A DNA stretch of 33,206 bases from Nostoc sp. LPT (GCF_017115165.1 NZ_JABXKF010000170.1:1-33206), one strand, 5' to 3'. Shown: positions 7,177 to 15,295, counted from the first letter of the stretch. Notes: generated by a model not told the origin, from the sequence alone. Program-made: numbers and translations.

Positions 7177-8031
7177 TTACGGTTGATTTTGGACATTCCC
7201 AAGGTTGAATATGAAGGGTACGCCATTTTTTGAGTCACTACCCATAACCAGGACTTTAGGCATCTGAGCGCCGCCAGTCTTCCAAGCTTCAATTGCTTCT
7301 TTTTGCAGAACCAACTGCCCTCCTTGGGCTTTGAGTGTTTCTGCTAAGAGTCTTTGAGCTTCTGCCCTACCTTTAGCACGATTCACATCTGCTTGTGCTT
7401 CTTGTTCAGCTTCACGTGCTACGTAAACTGCTCTTTGCGCCCGTTGTTCAGCAATTTGTTTTTCTTCAACTGCTCTGGCAAATTCTGGTGAGAATGCTAA
7501 ATCAACTACGCTAGTATCTAACACAATTATCCCATATTTGTCTAAGCGATCGCCTAAGGCATTATCAAAGTCTTCTTTCAATTCACTTCTTTTGGTAATC
7601 GCTTCTTCTACTGTTCTTCTAGCTGCGGCAATTTTAAATACTTCTTGTGTTTGGGGCGCAATGATTTTTGATACAATATTCGCTAATGTTCCTTGTTTCC
7701 TTCTAACTTCAACTACCTTTATCGGATCGAGGCGAAAGTTAATTGCAAATCTCGCAGATAAATTTTGCAAATCTTTAGTGGAACTCTCCGCTGGTACTTC
7801 AAATTTTTGCACCGTCAAATCATACACATCTATCACGGTGATAAAAGGCGGTTTTAAATGAATACCTTCCAATAAAGCGCCATCTCTCGCTTTACCCAAG
7901 ATGCTAATTACTCCTGCTTGTCCTGGGTTGATAATAATAAAGGAATTTAGCCCGATAATCACTAGTATTGCTAAGACAATTCCCAAAACTGTGGTTTGCC
8001 AATTACCCAATTGCTGATTTTTCAAATTCAT
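7177..8031 (-). CDS. SPFH/prohibitin-family membrane protein 1
   Basis: 284 residues. One N-terminal membrane helix (about 13-33, TTVLGIVLAILVIIGL), then an SPFH domain opening INPGQAGVISILGK and including AESSTKDLQNLSARFAINF, and a coiled coil at about 190-240 rich in A/E/Q (EKQIAEQRAQRAVYVAREAE). The order helix-SPFH-coiled coil and the length are those of prohibitins (Synechocystis Slr1106 type). Prohibitins form membrane rings that organise membranes and proteases; they have no enzymatic residues. The first ATG is preceded by a heptad array, not a strong ribosome site. A paralogue lies at 17220-18029. Confidence 0.9.
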   Translation of the reverse strand: MNLKNQQLGNWQTTVLGIVLAILVIIGLNSFIIINPGQAGVISILGKARDGALLEGIHLKPPFITVIDVYDLTVQKFEVPAESSTKDLQNLSARFAINFRLDPIKVVEVRRKQGTLANIVSKIIAPQTQEVFKIAAARRTVEEAITKRSELKEDFDNALGDRLDKYGIIVLDTSVVDLAFSPEFARAVEEKQIAEQRAQRAVYVAREAEQEAQADVNRAKGRAEAQRLLAETLKAQGGQLVLQKEAIEAWKTGGAQMPKVLVMGSDSKNGVPFIFNLGNVQNQP

Positions 8032-8045
8032 CTCTCCAATATGAG

Positions 8046-8085
8046 TTTGTCATTTGTCATTTGTCATTGGTCATTTGTCATTAGG
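8046..8085. repeat. heptanucleotide array TCATTTG
   Basis: About five tandem 7-base units (GTCATTT with variants GTCATTG, GTCATTA). Such short tandem arrays are well known in heterocystous cyanobacteria. It lies 15 bases upstream of the SPFH gene start on the minus strand. Confidence 0.85.
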
Positions 8086-8308
8086 CATTGGATATGGTTA
8101 TTCACCTTGTCCCCTTGTCTCCCAGTGCCCAACGATGCACTGAGCTTGTCGTTGGCACAGTCTTTCCAAGAGTTGTGTTCCCAGTTCTTGAATAAACTCA
8201 GTTACTAGTTTAAGTTTCAGGGTAACTGAAAGTTTGAGAGATTTCAAAACCCTTCATTTGGATGAAGAGTTAATAGCATCAGGTCAGAGGAATTATTTTA
8301 CACAATTC

Positions 8309-8428
8309 TTAGGACAGTAAGTTTACTACTTTACTCATCAGTTTTCCTTGGATGTGCTTACCACCTAGCAATTTTTCACCCTGTTCAGTGACGTTAGCTT
8401 TGAGTGAGTCAGCCCCTTCTTTGCGAGA
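8309..8428 (-). pseudogene. possible gene tail interrupted by a dispersed repeat
   Basis: Minus-strand frame from 8428 to a TAA at 8309-8311 reads KEGADSLKANVTEQGEKLL then GGKHIQGKLMSKVVNLLS: balanced, helical and coding-like. It has no start codon until well inside. Immediately upstream lies the dispersed phrase GAGACGCTACGCG, and further upstream (from ATG 8488) another short frame MWGVKVIRAFSSSG ends in a stop. The simplest reading is a small gene split by a repeat insertion. The family is not recognised. Confidence 0.35.
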
Positions 8429-8702
8429 CGCTACGCGCTTTGATTAGCCCGAACTAGAGAACGCACGAATCACCTTAACGCCCCACATATAGCAAAGTGC
8501 TGAGTGCTGTTAGCAGAAGCGGGGCGTTTAGCCCGTGCTGAGTATAAACCCAGTTATATCAAGGCTTTTAGCAATCAACATTGTCCTAACATTAGTGGCT
8601 ACGGCTATAAAAGAGGCGCGATTCAGGAGTAAACGCATTCGGGGAATTAACTAAAGAAGTTTTTATTGGAATTCAATATTATTAAGTAGTCAAAAATGAA
8701 AA

Positions 8703-8734
8703 GCGATCGCGCCAATAGGATTAAGTGCGATCGC
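8703..8734 (-). terminator. terminator built from two HIP1 octamers
   Basis: GCGATCGC occurs at 8703-8710 and 8727-8734. Being self-complementary, the two can pair as an 8-bp GC-rich stem with a 16-base loop. On the minus strand the stem is followed by TTTTCATTTTTG. It lies 46 bases past the cysW stop, the right place to end the sulfate operon. Confidence 0.5.
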
Positions 8735-8779
8735 GAATAGTTTTGAAGTTTTAGATTTTTAGTTTATTCTCTGAGGATT

Positions 8780-9658
8780 CTATTCAACATCTTTAATGCG
8801 GGTTTTTCGTTCTAGAATCTCCTTCAGCACCAAGGTTACTACTGCTAGCAACGCTAACAGTACAGCCGCAGAGAAAGCCGCTTCAGTTTCATATTGTTTG
8901 TAAGCGTCTTCTACAAACAGTGGTAGGCTCTGGGTTTGGTCAGCAATGTTGCCAGACACGACTGAAACTGCTCCGAATTCACCCATTGCTCTGGCATTGG
9001 TCAAAATTAAACCGTAGAGTAAACCCCAACGGATACTGGGTAGGGTGACGCGCCAAAATATCTGCCAATCTTTCGCACCTAAAGTTCTAGCAGCTTCTTC
9101 TTGATCCTTACCAAACTCTTCTAAAACCGGAATCACTTCTCGCGCCACAAAGGGCATACTCACGAAGGCTGTAGCCAACACCATACCTGGAAAGGCAAAG
9201 ATAATCTTGATATCATGAGCCTGGAGCCAAGGGCCAAACCAGCCATTGCGTCCGTAAAGTAGCACAATCATTAATCCTGCAACTACGGGCGAAATTGAAA
9301 AGGGCAGGTCAATAATGCTCAAAACTACGGCGCGTCCAGGAAATTTATGACGAGCGATCGCCCAAGCTGCACATAGTCCAAACACTGTATTCACAGGTAG
9401 AGCGATCGCAGCTAGCAACAGTGTCAGCCAAGCTGCATGGAGAAAAGCTGGTCGCGTCAGGTTGGATAGAAATGGCCCAACTCCTTTGCTGAAGGCTTGG
9501 ACAAAAACGTTAATTGCCGGGATGTATTGAACTAAGGCTAAATAAGCGATCGCTATACCAATTAAAACTATTGGCACCCAACTCTTCTGCTCTTTAGGCT
9601 TGGTTGTATCTGTATCAGACCCAGATGATGAGTGAAAACTTGGCTTATCTACTGTCAT
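8780..9658 (-). CDS. cysW: sulfate ABC transporter permease CysW
   Basis: 292 residues. Six hydrophobic segments follow a polar N-terminal extension of about 27 residues (KPSFHSSSGSDTDTTKPKEQ). The permease-ATPase contact (EAA) loop is EAARTLGAKDWQIFWRVTLP, followed by G. The phrase MGEFGAVSVVSGNI is typical of CysW. With CysT it forms the membrane channel for sulfate or thiosulfate, driven by CysA. It is the last gene of sbpA-cysT-cysW; its start overlaps the cysT end by 14 bases, indicating translational coupling. A HIP1-based terminator follows. No cysA is next to it. Confidence 0.95.
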   Translation of the reverse strand: MTVDKPSFHSSSGSDTDTTKPKEQKSWVPIVLIGIAIAYLALVQYIPAINVFVQAFSKGVGPFLSNLTRPAFLHAAWLTLLLAAIALPVNTVFGLCAAWAIARHKFPGRAVVLSIIDLPFSISPVVAGLMIVLLYGRNGWFGPWLQAHDIKIIFAFPGMVLATAFVSMPFVAREVIPVLEEFGKDQEEAARTLGAKDWQIFWRVTLPSIRWGLLYGLILTNARAMGEFGAVSVVSGNIADQTQSLPLFVEDAYKQYETEAAFSAAVLLALLAVVTLVLKEILERKTRIKDVE

Positions 9659-10511
9659 ATCGCCTTGCCCATGCTTGTAAGAAATTAATTGCCAATAGCA
9701 GTACCAACGAAATTGATAGTAAAACTATGCCAATTACTGTTGCACCAGAATAGTCATACTGCTCTAATCGCTGGAAAATCAGCACAGGAGCAATCAAATC
9801 TTTGAATGGCGTATTGGAAGAGATAATCACAGTTGACCCATATTCCCCAACTGCACGGGAGAAACCCAAAGCAACACCAGTTAAAATTGTGGGAAATAAA
9901 GGTGGCAAAATCACTTTCCAGAAAGTCTGCCATTGAGAAGCACCCAGACACCAGGCGGCTTCTTCAATTTCATGTTCCATTTCCTGAAGTACGGGTTGCA
10001 CACTTCTCACAATAAAAGGTAGTGAGATAAATATCATTGCTACCGCTACTCCCGTGCGGGTAAAAGACACCTTAATTCCCAGTGGTGCTAGTAGCGAACC
10101 TAGCCAGCCATTATCGCTGTAAACTGTTGCCAGGGTTAGTCCTGCTACGGCAGTTGGTAGTGCAAAGGGTAAATCCACTGTGGCGTCAATCAAGCGCTTT
10201 AAGGGAAAGTCGTAGCGAACCAGAACCCAAGCAATCAAAGTTCCAAATACACCATTGAGTAAGGCAGCAAATATTGCCGTCCCAAAAGTTACCTTGTAGG
10301 TGTCTAATGCGATATCACTGGTTGCGATCGCCCAAAATCTCGCCGGAGGTTCCGTACTTGCTTTCAGGAACATGGCAGCAATAGGGATAAACAACATCAC
10401 CGTCAGGTATGCAATGGTGATTCGCCAAGTCCACGGAACCCGCCCCAATCTTTTCCAGAATGGCGTTTCGCGTTCAACTTCCACAGAAGGAGATACAGAT
10501 GTCATAGTCAA
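9645..10511 (-). CDS. cysT: sulfate ABC transporter permease CysT (CysU)
   Basis: 288 residues with about six membrane helices; the first follows a polar head (VERETPFWKRLGRVPWTWR). The EAA loop is EEAAWCLGASQWQTFWKVIL, followed by PPLFPTILTG. DLPFALPTAVAGLTLATVY and SRAVGEYGSTVIISSN are characteristic of CysT. It pairs with CysW in the inner membrane and takes sulfate from SbpA. It lies 87 bases after sbpA and overlaps cysW by 14 bases. The intergenic gap to sbpA contains a hairpin at 10546-10588 that may lower expression of the permeases relative to the binding protein. Confidence 0.95.
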   Translation of the reverse strand: MTMTSVSPSVEVERETPFWKRLGRVPWTWRITIAYLTVMLFIPIAAMFLKASTEPPARFWAIATSDIALDTYKVTFGTAIFAALLNGVFGTLIAWVLVRYDFPLKRLIDATVDLPFALPTAVAGLTLATVYSDNGWLGSLLAPLGIKVSFTRTGVAVAMIFISLPFIVRSVQPVLQEMEHEIEEAAWCLGASQWQTFWKVILPPLFPTILTGVALGFSRAVGEYGSTVIISSNTPFKDLIAPVLIFQRLEQYDYSGATVIGIVLLSISLVLLLAINFLQAWARRYDSR

Positions 10512-10545
10512 AAATTCAAAATTTTAATTTTAAAAAAAGTTTTTT

Positions 10546-10588
10546 GTCAGTGGTCGGTTGTTTTTTCTACTGACCACCGACCATTGAC
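10546..10588 (-). repeat. hairpin between sbpA and cysT
   Basis: GTCAGTGGTCGGT at 10546-10558 pairs with ACCGACCATTGAC at 10576-10588 (13 bp, one wobble). It partly consists of heptad repeat units. On the operon transcript it separates the abundant binding protein from the permeases, so it could protect the sbpA message 3' end or attenuate downstream reading. Confidence 0.5.
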
Positions 10589-10598
10589 TAATGACTAA

Positions 10599-11753
10599 TT
10601 ACCGTTTAGCTTGGGCTTGAATCTTATCAAACACGCCCCCATCTGCGAAGAACTTCTGATCGATTGCTCCCCAACCGCCTAAGTCTGCAACTGTACCCAG
10701 AGTTTTCAGTTTGGGAAATTTGTCTGTGACTTCCTTGTTTTGAGCTAAAGTCTCATCCACAGGACGGAATCCCAATTTAACAAACTCTTGCTGTGCTTCT
10801 GGGCTATAGAGGTATTTCACAAAACCTTCAGCAACTTCGCGGGTTCCGTGCTTATCGACGTTTTTATCTACCACAGCGATCGGATTGTCAATAGATATAT
10901 TCACATCGGGAACGACATACTCAACCTTCTCGCCCTTTTGCTGTGCCAAAATCACTTCATTTTCGTAATTGATTAAGACATCTCCCTGCCCTTGCTTGGC
11001 AAATGTATCAGTAGCTTCCCGCGCATCTTTAGGCAAGATTGGCACATTTTTGTAAACTTTAGTCACAAATTCAGTAGCTTTAGCCTCATCGCCACCTGTT
11101 TTAATTACAGAATCCCATAGTGCTAAGAAATTCCACTTAGCACCGCCAGAAGTTTTGGGGTTAGCAGTAATCAATTTCACACCGTCTTTGGCTAAATCTT
11201 GCCAGTTCTTGATGCCTTTAGGATTGCCGGAACGAGTGACTATTGCTGCAACAGATTTGGAGACAATACCATTGTTGGGAACTTCTTTCTCCCATCCTGG
11301 CTGAATCAATCCAGCCTTCTCAATCTTTGTGGTGTCTCCAGCTAGTGCCAAGTGAACAACATCTGCTTCCAAACCATCAATAACGGCGCGAGTTTGGGAA
11401 CCAGAACCGCCATAGCTTTGCTTGAAGACGACTGTTTGATTATGATCTTTCTTCCACTGTTCTACAAACTTAGGAATAATTGCTTCGTGAGCTGCTTTAG
11501 TAACTGCAAAGGAAACCAGAGTTAGTTCAACATTATCTTTACTTGCAGCCACAGGAGTAGCACTAGCAGCAGGGGTTTCAGAGGCAGAATTATTCCCAGT
11601 TCCTCCACCTGAGCAGGCGGCAAGGGCTACACTCAATACAGTACCTACTAAAAAGAGTGATACAAAGCCTTTGAGCGAATTTAGTCTGAACCGATAGGTT
11701 CTATTAAACGCGATCGCTTGTAATCTTTTCAGTGGGCGTTGCCATAAACTCAT
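10599..11753 (-). CDS. sbpA: sulfate-binding lipoprotein SbpA
   Basis: 384 residues. A long basic N-terminus is followed by a signal helix ending SVALAAC, with Cys47 as the lipidated residue; then a Gly/Ser/Ala/Thr linker. The mature domain is a type II periplasmic binding protein: VELTLVSFAVTKAAHEAIIP, QSYGGSGSQTRAVIDGLEAD, ITANPKTSGGAKWNFLALW and VLINYENEV are all typical of sulfate binders (E. coli Sbp/CysP), as is the closing WGAIDQKFF. It delivers sulfate to CysT/CysW. Start ATG 11753 has GGAGG about 7 bases upstream (11760-11764). The leader carries a terminator-like hairpin at 11850-11903. Confidence 0.95.
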   Translation of the reverse strand: MSLWQRPLKRLQAIAFNRTYRFRLNSLKGFVSLFLVGTVLSVALAACSGGGTGNNSASETPAASATPVAASKDNVELTLVSFAVTKAAHEAIIPKFVEQWKKDHNQTVVFKQSYGGSGSQTRAVIDGLEADVVHLALAGDTTKIEKAGLIQPGWEKEVPNNGIVSKSVAAIVTRSGNPKGIKNWQDLAKDGVKLITANPKTSGGAKWNFLALWDSVIKTGGDEAKATEFVTKVYKNVPILPKDAREATDTFAKQGQGDVLINYENEVILAQQKGEKVEYVVPDVNISIDNPIAVVDKNVDKHGTREVAEGFVKYLYSPEAQQEFVKLGFRPVDETLAQNKEVTDKFPKLKTLGTVADLGGWGAIDQKFFADGGVFDKIQAQAKR

Positions 11754-11849
11754 TCCATTTCCTCCATTAAATCTACAGATAATTGATGGGAATACAGCTA
11801 TATACTGTTTATAATACTGGATGATTCCATGTATCTAGTTGCAAACACT

Positions 11850-11903
11850 AAAAAACCTCACATTCTTTATCAAGAATATGGTGATTCTACCAGTTCTGTG
11901 AGG
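11850..11903 (-). promoter_or_regulatory. terminator-like leader hairpin upstream of sbpA
   Basis: On the minus strand CCTCACA (11903-11897) pairs with TGTGAGG (11862-11856), followed at once by six U residues (11855-11850), about 97 bases before the sbpA ATG. Inside, ATTCTT can pair with AAGAAT (loop 4) or partly with an earlier AGAAT, so alternative folds exist. The preceding gene already has its own terminator at 12003-12027, which makes a leader attenuator for sulfate uptake plausible; a second read-through terminator is the alternative. Confidence 0.4.
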
Positions 11904-11993
11904 AATTACAAATACTTTTATTTTTAACTATCAAGTTGTCATCACAATTCGCTACCTCGTGGATCAAGCAACTTGCTAAGGAATGTGTCAAGA

Positions 11994-12027
11994 AAAACAA
12001 AACCCATCTAGATAGTATCTAAATGGG
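11994..12027 (-). terminator. intrinsic terminator of the glutamine amidotransferase gene
   Basis: Minus-strand stem CCCATTTAGATA / TATCTAGATGGG (12027-12003; one mismatch, one-base spacer that must open to form the loop) is followed by TTTTGTTTTTC. It lies 46 bases after the stop at 12073. Confidence 0.65.
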
Positions 12028-12072
12028 AAAAATTTCTGGTTAATTTTTGAATTCGCCAACAAAATGAGATTC

Positions 12073-12852
12073 TTAACTGAGTGCATATTTCAGGGGTAGT
12101 CCATCCTGAAAAACTAGTAATTCCCCTGTTTGGATTTGTGTCCAAACTTCGTTGTCAGTCAGGGGTGTGGTAGCAATGACAGCAACGCGATCGCGTTCAG
12201 TAGTCACTTCCCGAAAATCTACGGTCATGTCTTGGTCAATTAAATGGGCAGCAGCAAAGGGTGCTTGACGAACAATATAGCTGAGATTAGTTGAGCAATA
12301 AGCAAAAAAGTGTTCTCCATCTGACAATAAATAATTAAATATACCCACTTTCGCAATTACGGCAGTAATTTCTTGCAGCACAGAGTACAGTTCCTTGATA
12401 TCGGGCTTACCTTTAGGAAAGCGCGATCGCAATGTTTCTAGGATCATACAGAATGCTTTTTCACTATCGGTATCACCTACGGCTTGATAAAAACCCAAAT
12501 TTTCTGGAGCAAAATCTGGCAAATTACCGTTGTGGGCAAACACCCAATACTGACCCCACAATTCTCTGCGGAAAGGATGGCAGTTGTGCAGGGCAATTTC
12601 ACCCTGAGTAGCTTTGCGGATATGGGCTATGACATGGGTTGAGTGGATAGGATAACTCCGCACAAACTCCGCTACCGGAGAAACAACAGAAGGTTGAGCG
12701 TCTAAAAACATTCGACATCCCTTTCCTTCAAAGAAAGCAATGCCCCAACCATCGCGATGGTCATCCGTTTTTCCTCCCCGTGCAGAAAACCCTTCAAAAG
12801 AAAAGCAAATATCCGTTGGAACATTGCAATTCATTCCGAGCAATTGGCACAT
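12073..12852 (-). CDS. class II glutamine amidotransferase (YafJ-like)
   Basis: 259 residues. Met1 is followed by Cys2, the Ntn-type nucleophile exposed after Met removal (MCQLLGMNCNVPTD). Family markers: GKTDDHRDGWGIAFFEG, VIAHIRKATQGEI, CHPFRRELWGQYWVFAHNG-N and DTDSEKAFC, matching the GATase type 4 group (E. coli YafJ/YafJ-like, about 255 residues). This group hydrolyses a glutamine-type amide but the acceptor is unknown; EgtC is a related enzyme, and no ergothioneine gene is near. Soluble. It ends at its own terminator and is preceded by about 150 bases without a gene. Confidence 0.9.
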   Translation of the reverse strand: MCQLLGMNCNVPTDICFSFEGFSARGGKTDDHRDGWGIAFFEGKGCRMFLDAQPSVVSPVAEFVRSYPIHSTHVIAHIRKATQGEIALHNCHPFRRELWGQYWVFAHNGNLPDFAPENLGFYQAVGDTDSEKAFCMILETLRSRFPKGKPDIKELYSVLQEITAVIAKVGIFNYLLSDGEHFFAYCSTNLSYIVRQAPFAAAHLIDQDMTVDFREVTTERDRVAVIATTPLTDNEVWTQIQTGELLVFQDGLPLKYALS

Positions 12853-13005
12853 TAGTTCTCAATTTTTGACTAAGGTCTCAGGATCAAGATACTTCAGAAT
12901 GCTGCATTGATTCTGGAGCGATCGCTTCAATCTTAGAATTTAAGGCTGAGATATTCCAAATGATCCCCAAAAATAAAGAGTCTGCTTCTAGTTAGTAAGA
13001 TGACA

Positions 13006-13305
13006 TTATGCCAAAAGATGGTAGCGGCGGATATCTGGTGCAGCAGTCACTAAACCTTCGAGTTTAGCTGCTGCCGCTTGGAAATGGGGTGAATCTAGAT
13101 GAGTATTTAGGGCTTCTTGAGAAGTCCACTCCTCTACAAAAGTAAAGTCTGTTGGATCGTCTTGATTTTGCAAAAGTTTATACTCGATCGCACCTGCTTC
13201 CTGACGGGTTGGCTCAATGAGTTCCAACAGTACAGCTTTTAGTTCTTCTACTTTGTTAGGCAAAGCAATAATATGGGCAACAATGCGAATAGTTTGGTTT
13301 GTCAT
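13006..13305 (-). CDS. ABM-domain monooxygenase-like protein
   Basis: 99 residues, the usual length of a single antibiotic biosynthesis monooxygenase (ABM) domain. IRIVAHIIALPNKVEELKAV, EPTRQEAGAIEYKLLQNQDD, FTFVEEWTSQEALNTHLDSP and HFQA are the conserved strands and loop; YgiN-type quinol monooxygenases have the same pattern. It forms dimeric ferredoxin-like barrels; the substrate is not predictable. The ATG at 13305 is itself the last unit of an ATGACAA heptad array, and no Shine-Dalgarno is seen. It is downstream of purE on the same strand (109 bases). Confidence 0.88.
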   Translation of the reverse strand: MTNQTIRIVAHIIALPNKVEELKAVLLELIEPTRQEAGAIEYKLLQNQDDPTDFTFVEEWTSQEALNTHLDSPHFQAAAAKLEGLVTAAPDIRRYHLLA

Positions 13306-13349
13306 TTGTCATTTGTCATTTGTCATTTGTCATTGGTCATTGGTCATTA
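13299..13349. repeat. heptanucleotide array containing a start codon
   Basis: Seven tandem units of TCATTTG or TCATTGG (ATGACAA on the minus strand). The first unit supplies the ATG of the ABM gene at 13305. Upstream ATGs recur every 7 bases in rotating frames; the in-frame ones are closed by a TGA. Confidence 0.8.
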
Positions 13350-13413
13350 AGTCAATAGTTAGGAATTCTTTCGCTGCTCCTGTGCTGCTCTGCTTCCCTG
13401 CTATTAATATTTA

Positions 13414-13932
13414 TTAAAACATCTGCTGTAAATATTGCTCATAGCCTAGTTGTTCTAGTTTTGCTTGCTTTGCAATTACTGATTCACATAAGGTTTGGCG
13501 ATATTGTTGCACTTTTTCTAGCAATTCTAATTGATAAGTTGCGAGGATTTGTACTGCTAAAAGTCCGGCATTTTTGGCATTACCGATCGCTACTGTTGCC
13601 ACAGGAATACCACCAGGCATCTGTAAAATAGAATACAAAGAATCTACACCTTGTAAGTTCCGAGTGGGTACAGGAACACCGATCACAGGAAGGGGAGTTA
13701 AAGACGCTACCATTCCAGGTAGATGGGCAGCACCACCTGCACCTGCAATAATTACCTTAATACCGCGTTGGTGTGCAAGTTGAGCATATTGCACCATACG
13801 TTCTGGGGTACGGTGAGCCGAAACGATCGCCACTTCGCTCTCAATGCCAAATTCTTCACAAACTGCGATCGCATCTTTCATAGTGGGCAAATCGGAATCG
13901 CTGCCCATAATAATACCAACTAAGGGAGTCAT
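13414..13932 (-). CDS. purE: N5-carboxyaminoimidazole ribonucleotide mutase PurE
   Basis: 172 residues, complete. GIIMGSDSDLPTMKDA (phosphate and substrate loop), VSAHRTPERMVQYA with the catalytic His, VIIAGAGGAAHLPGMVASLT, PVIGVPVPT, DSLYSILQMPGGIPVATVAI and GNAKNAGLLA are the class I PurE signature. It converts N5-CAIR to CAIR in de novo purine synthesis, in the cytosol; PurK, its partner, is not in the window. An AAAATTC heptad array ends only 2 bases from the ATG and there is no Shine-Dalgarno. nagA is divergent. Confidence 0.96.
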   Translation of the reverse strand: MTPLVGIIMGSDSDLPTMKDAIAVCEEFGIESEVAIVSAHRTPERMVQYAQLAHQRGIKVIIAGAGGAAHLPGMVASLTPLPVIGVPVPTRNLQGVDSLYSILQMPGGIPVATVAIGNAKNAGLLAVQILATYQLELLEKVQQYRQTLCESVIAKQAKLEQLGYEQYLQQMF

Positions 13933-13933
13933 A

Positions 13934-13968
13934 ATAATTCAAAATTCAAAATTTAAAATTCAAAATTA
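13934..13968. repeat. AAAATTC heptad array before purE
   Basis: About four imperfect 7-base units occupy the purE 5' untranslated region, where a ribosome binding site would be expected. Confidence 0.75.
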
Positions 13969-14074
13969 TGCAAGCGAGGTGATGCGGATCATCATCTCAT
14001 CTATTTGCGTTGTTTGAATTGATTCATTGATGTTGGTTGCATCTAAAATCAGATTTAGTTCTTTTCTCGTCAGT

Positions 14075-15295
14075 ATGATGACCCAAGCAACACAAAATAC
14101 TGTAGATATTATCAATGCTAGAGTACCTGGTTACAAAGATTTGCAGATGCTCTTGGTTAATCAACAGGGCATAATTGAGCAAATCTTGCCAATGGGTACA
14201 GTCAAGAAGGACATCTGTGCATCCGTGATAGATGTTGCAGGTGACTGGATTTCATTGGGTGGCGTTGATTTGCAAATTAACGGTGCGTTGGGTTTGGCAT
14301 TTCCTGATTTGACGGCTGAAAATGCTCATGTACTCCAGAAAATAACGCAATTTTTGTGGGATGTCGGGGTAGATGGATTTTTACCGACATTTGTGACAAC
14401 TTCAGTAGAAAAGATTCAGCGATCGCTTGCAGTCATTACTAATTTTACTCCCCTTTCCGTTGACAGAGAGGAGTTGGGGGTAAGGTCAGCTGCCAAGATT
14501 CTCGGAGTACATTTAGAAGGCCCATTTTTGAATTACCAAAAGCGCGGCGCACACCCAGCAGAGTACTTGTTACCCTTAACAATTGACGAGGTAAAGCGGG
14601 TTTTGGGTGATTATGCCCATGTTGTAAAAGTCATCACCCTAGCGCCGGAGTTAGATCCCACAGGCGAAGTAATTCCATATTTGCGTTCTTTAGGGATTAC
14701 CGTTAGCTTAGGACATTCTCAGGCAACATCAACCCAAGCGCAACTTGCTTTTGAACTCGGTACAACGATGGTAACTCATGCTTTCAATGCCATGCCACCA
14801 TTGCATCACCGCGAACCAGGATTATTAGGGGCAGCAATTACTCATCCTGATGTGATGTGTGGTTTTATTGCTGATGGTGAACACGTTTCGCCCACGATGC
14901 TACAAATATTACTTCGCGCTAGCTATCAAGAAAAAGGGCTGTTCCTCGTTAGCGATGCCCTTTCACCTCTGGGGCTACCTGATGGCATCTATCCTTGGGA
15001 CAGTCGGCAAATTGGAGTTCAAAACGGTACAGCACGACTAGCCGATGGCACTTTATCGGGGACGGCTTTACCCTTATTAGTGGGAGTGCAGAATTTGGTA
15101 AAGTGGGGGATTTGTGATGTAGAGACTGCTATTTTACTAGCTACAGATGCACCTAGACAAGCGATTGGTTTGCCTGGAATTGCCAAAAGTCAAGCCGCTA
15201 ATTTATTGCGCTGGCATTGGGATGAAGCGAAAAAAGAACTAGTTTGGCAGCGATTATTGGGCAAATTTCGCATCCAGGTAAAAGAATTAAGGTGA
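14075..15295 (+). CDS. nagA: N-acetylglucosamine-6-phosphate deacetylase NagA
   Basis: 406 residues from ATG 14075 (a second ATG follows at 14078). The frame is open upstream to a TTG at 14027 and ATG at 14030, but those give an N-terminal tail unlike the family. Amidohydrolase features: ISLGGVDLQINGALG after the first strands; LGVHLEGPFLNYQKRGAHP with the metal-ligand Glu; SLGHSQAT and VTHAFNAMPPLHHREPGLLG with metal and substrate histidines; IADGEHVSP; and LVSDALSPLG with the catalytic Asp. It deacetylates GlcNAc-6-P to GlcN-6-P in amino sugar recycling. nagB is not in the window. Divergent from purE. Confidence 0.92.
   Translation: MMTQATQNTVDIINARVPGYKDLQMLLVNQQGIIEQILPMGTVKKDICASVIDVAGDWISLGGVDLQINGALGLAFPDLTAENAHVLQKITQFLWDVGVDGFLPTFVTTSVEKIQRSLAVITNFTPLSVDREELGVRSAAKILGVHLEGPFLNYQKRGAHPAEYLLPLTIDEVKRVLGDYAHVVKVITLAPELDPTGEVIPYLRSLGITVSLGHSQATSTQAQLAFELGTTMVTHAFNAMPPLHHREPGLLGAAITHPDVMCGFIADGEHVSPTMLQILLRASYQEKGLFLVSDALSPLGLPDGIYPWDSRQIGVQNGTARLADGTLSGTALPLLVGVQNLVKWGICDVETAILLATDAPRQAIGLPGIAKSQAANLLRWHWDEAKKELVWQRLLGKFRIQVKELR

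Larger units (their letters stand above)
8086..8779. other. intergenic region with repeat debris
   Basis: No intact gene. Contains a coding-like minus-strand tail at 8309-8428 (separate entry), the dispersed phrase GAGACGCTACGCG at 8425-8437 (also present inverted at 15415-15427), an inverted pair AACGCCCC 8477-8484 and GGGGCGTT 8521-8528, and a HIP1 pair at 8703-8734. Confidence 0.5.

Noticed and set aside
13299..13349. Tandem repeats that might suggest a CRISPR array
   Set aside because: Units are 7 bases with no spacers; these are ordinary cyanobacterial heptad arrays, and no cas gene is present.
14027..14074. Upstream TTG/ATG starts for nagA
   Set aside because: The added residues (MLVASKIRFSSFLVS) do not fit the family N-terminus; the MMTQATQ start is more natural.
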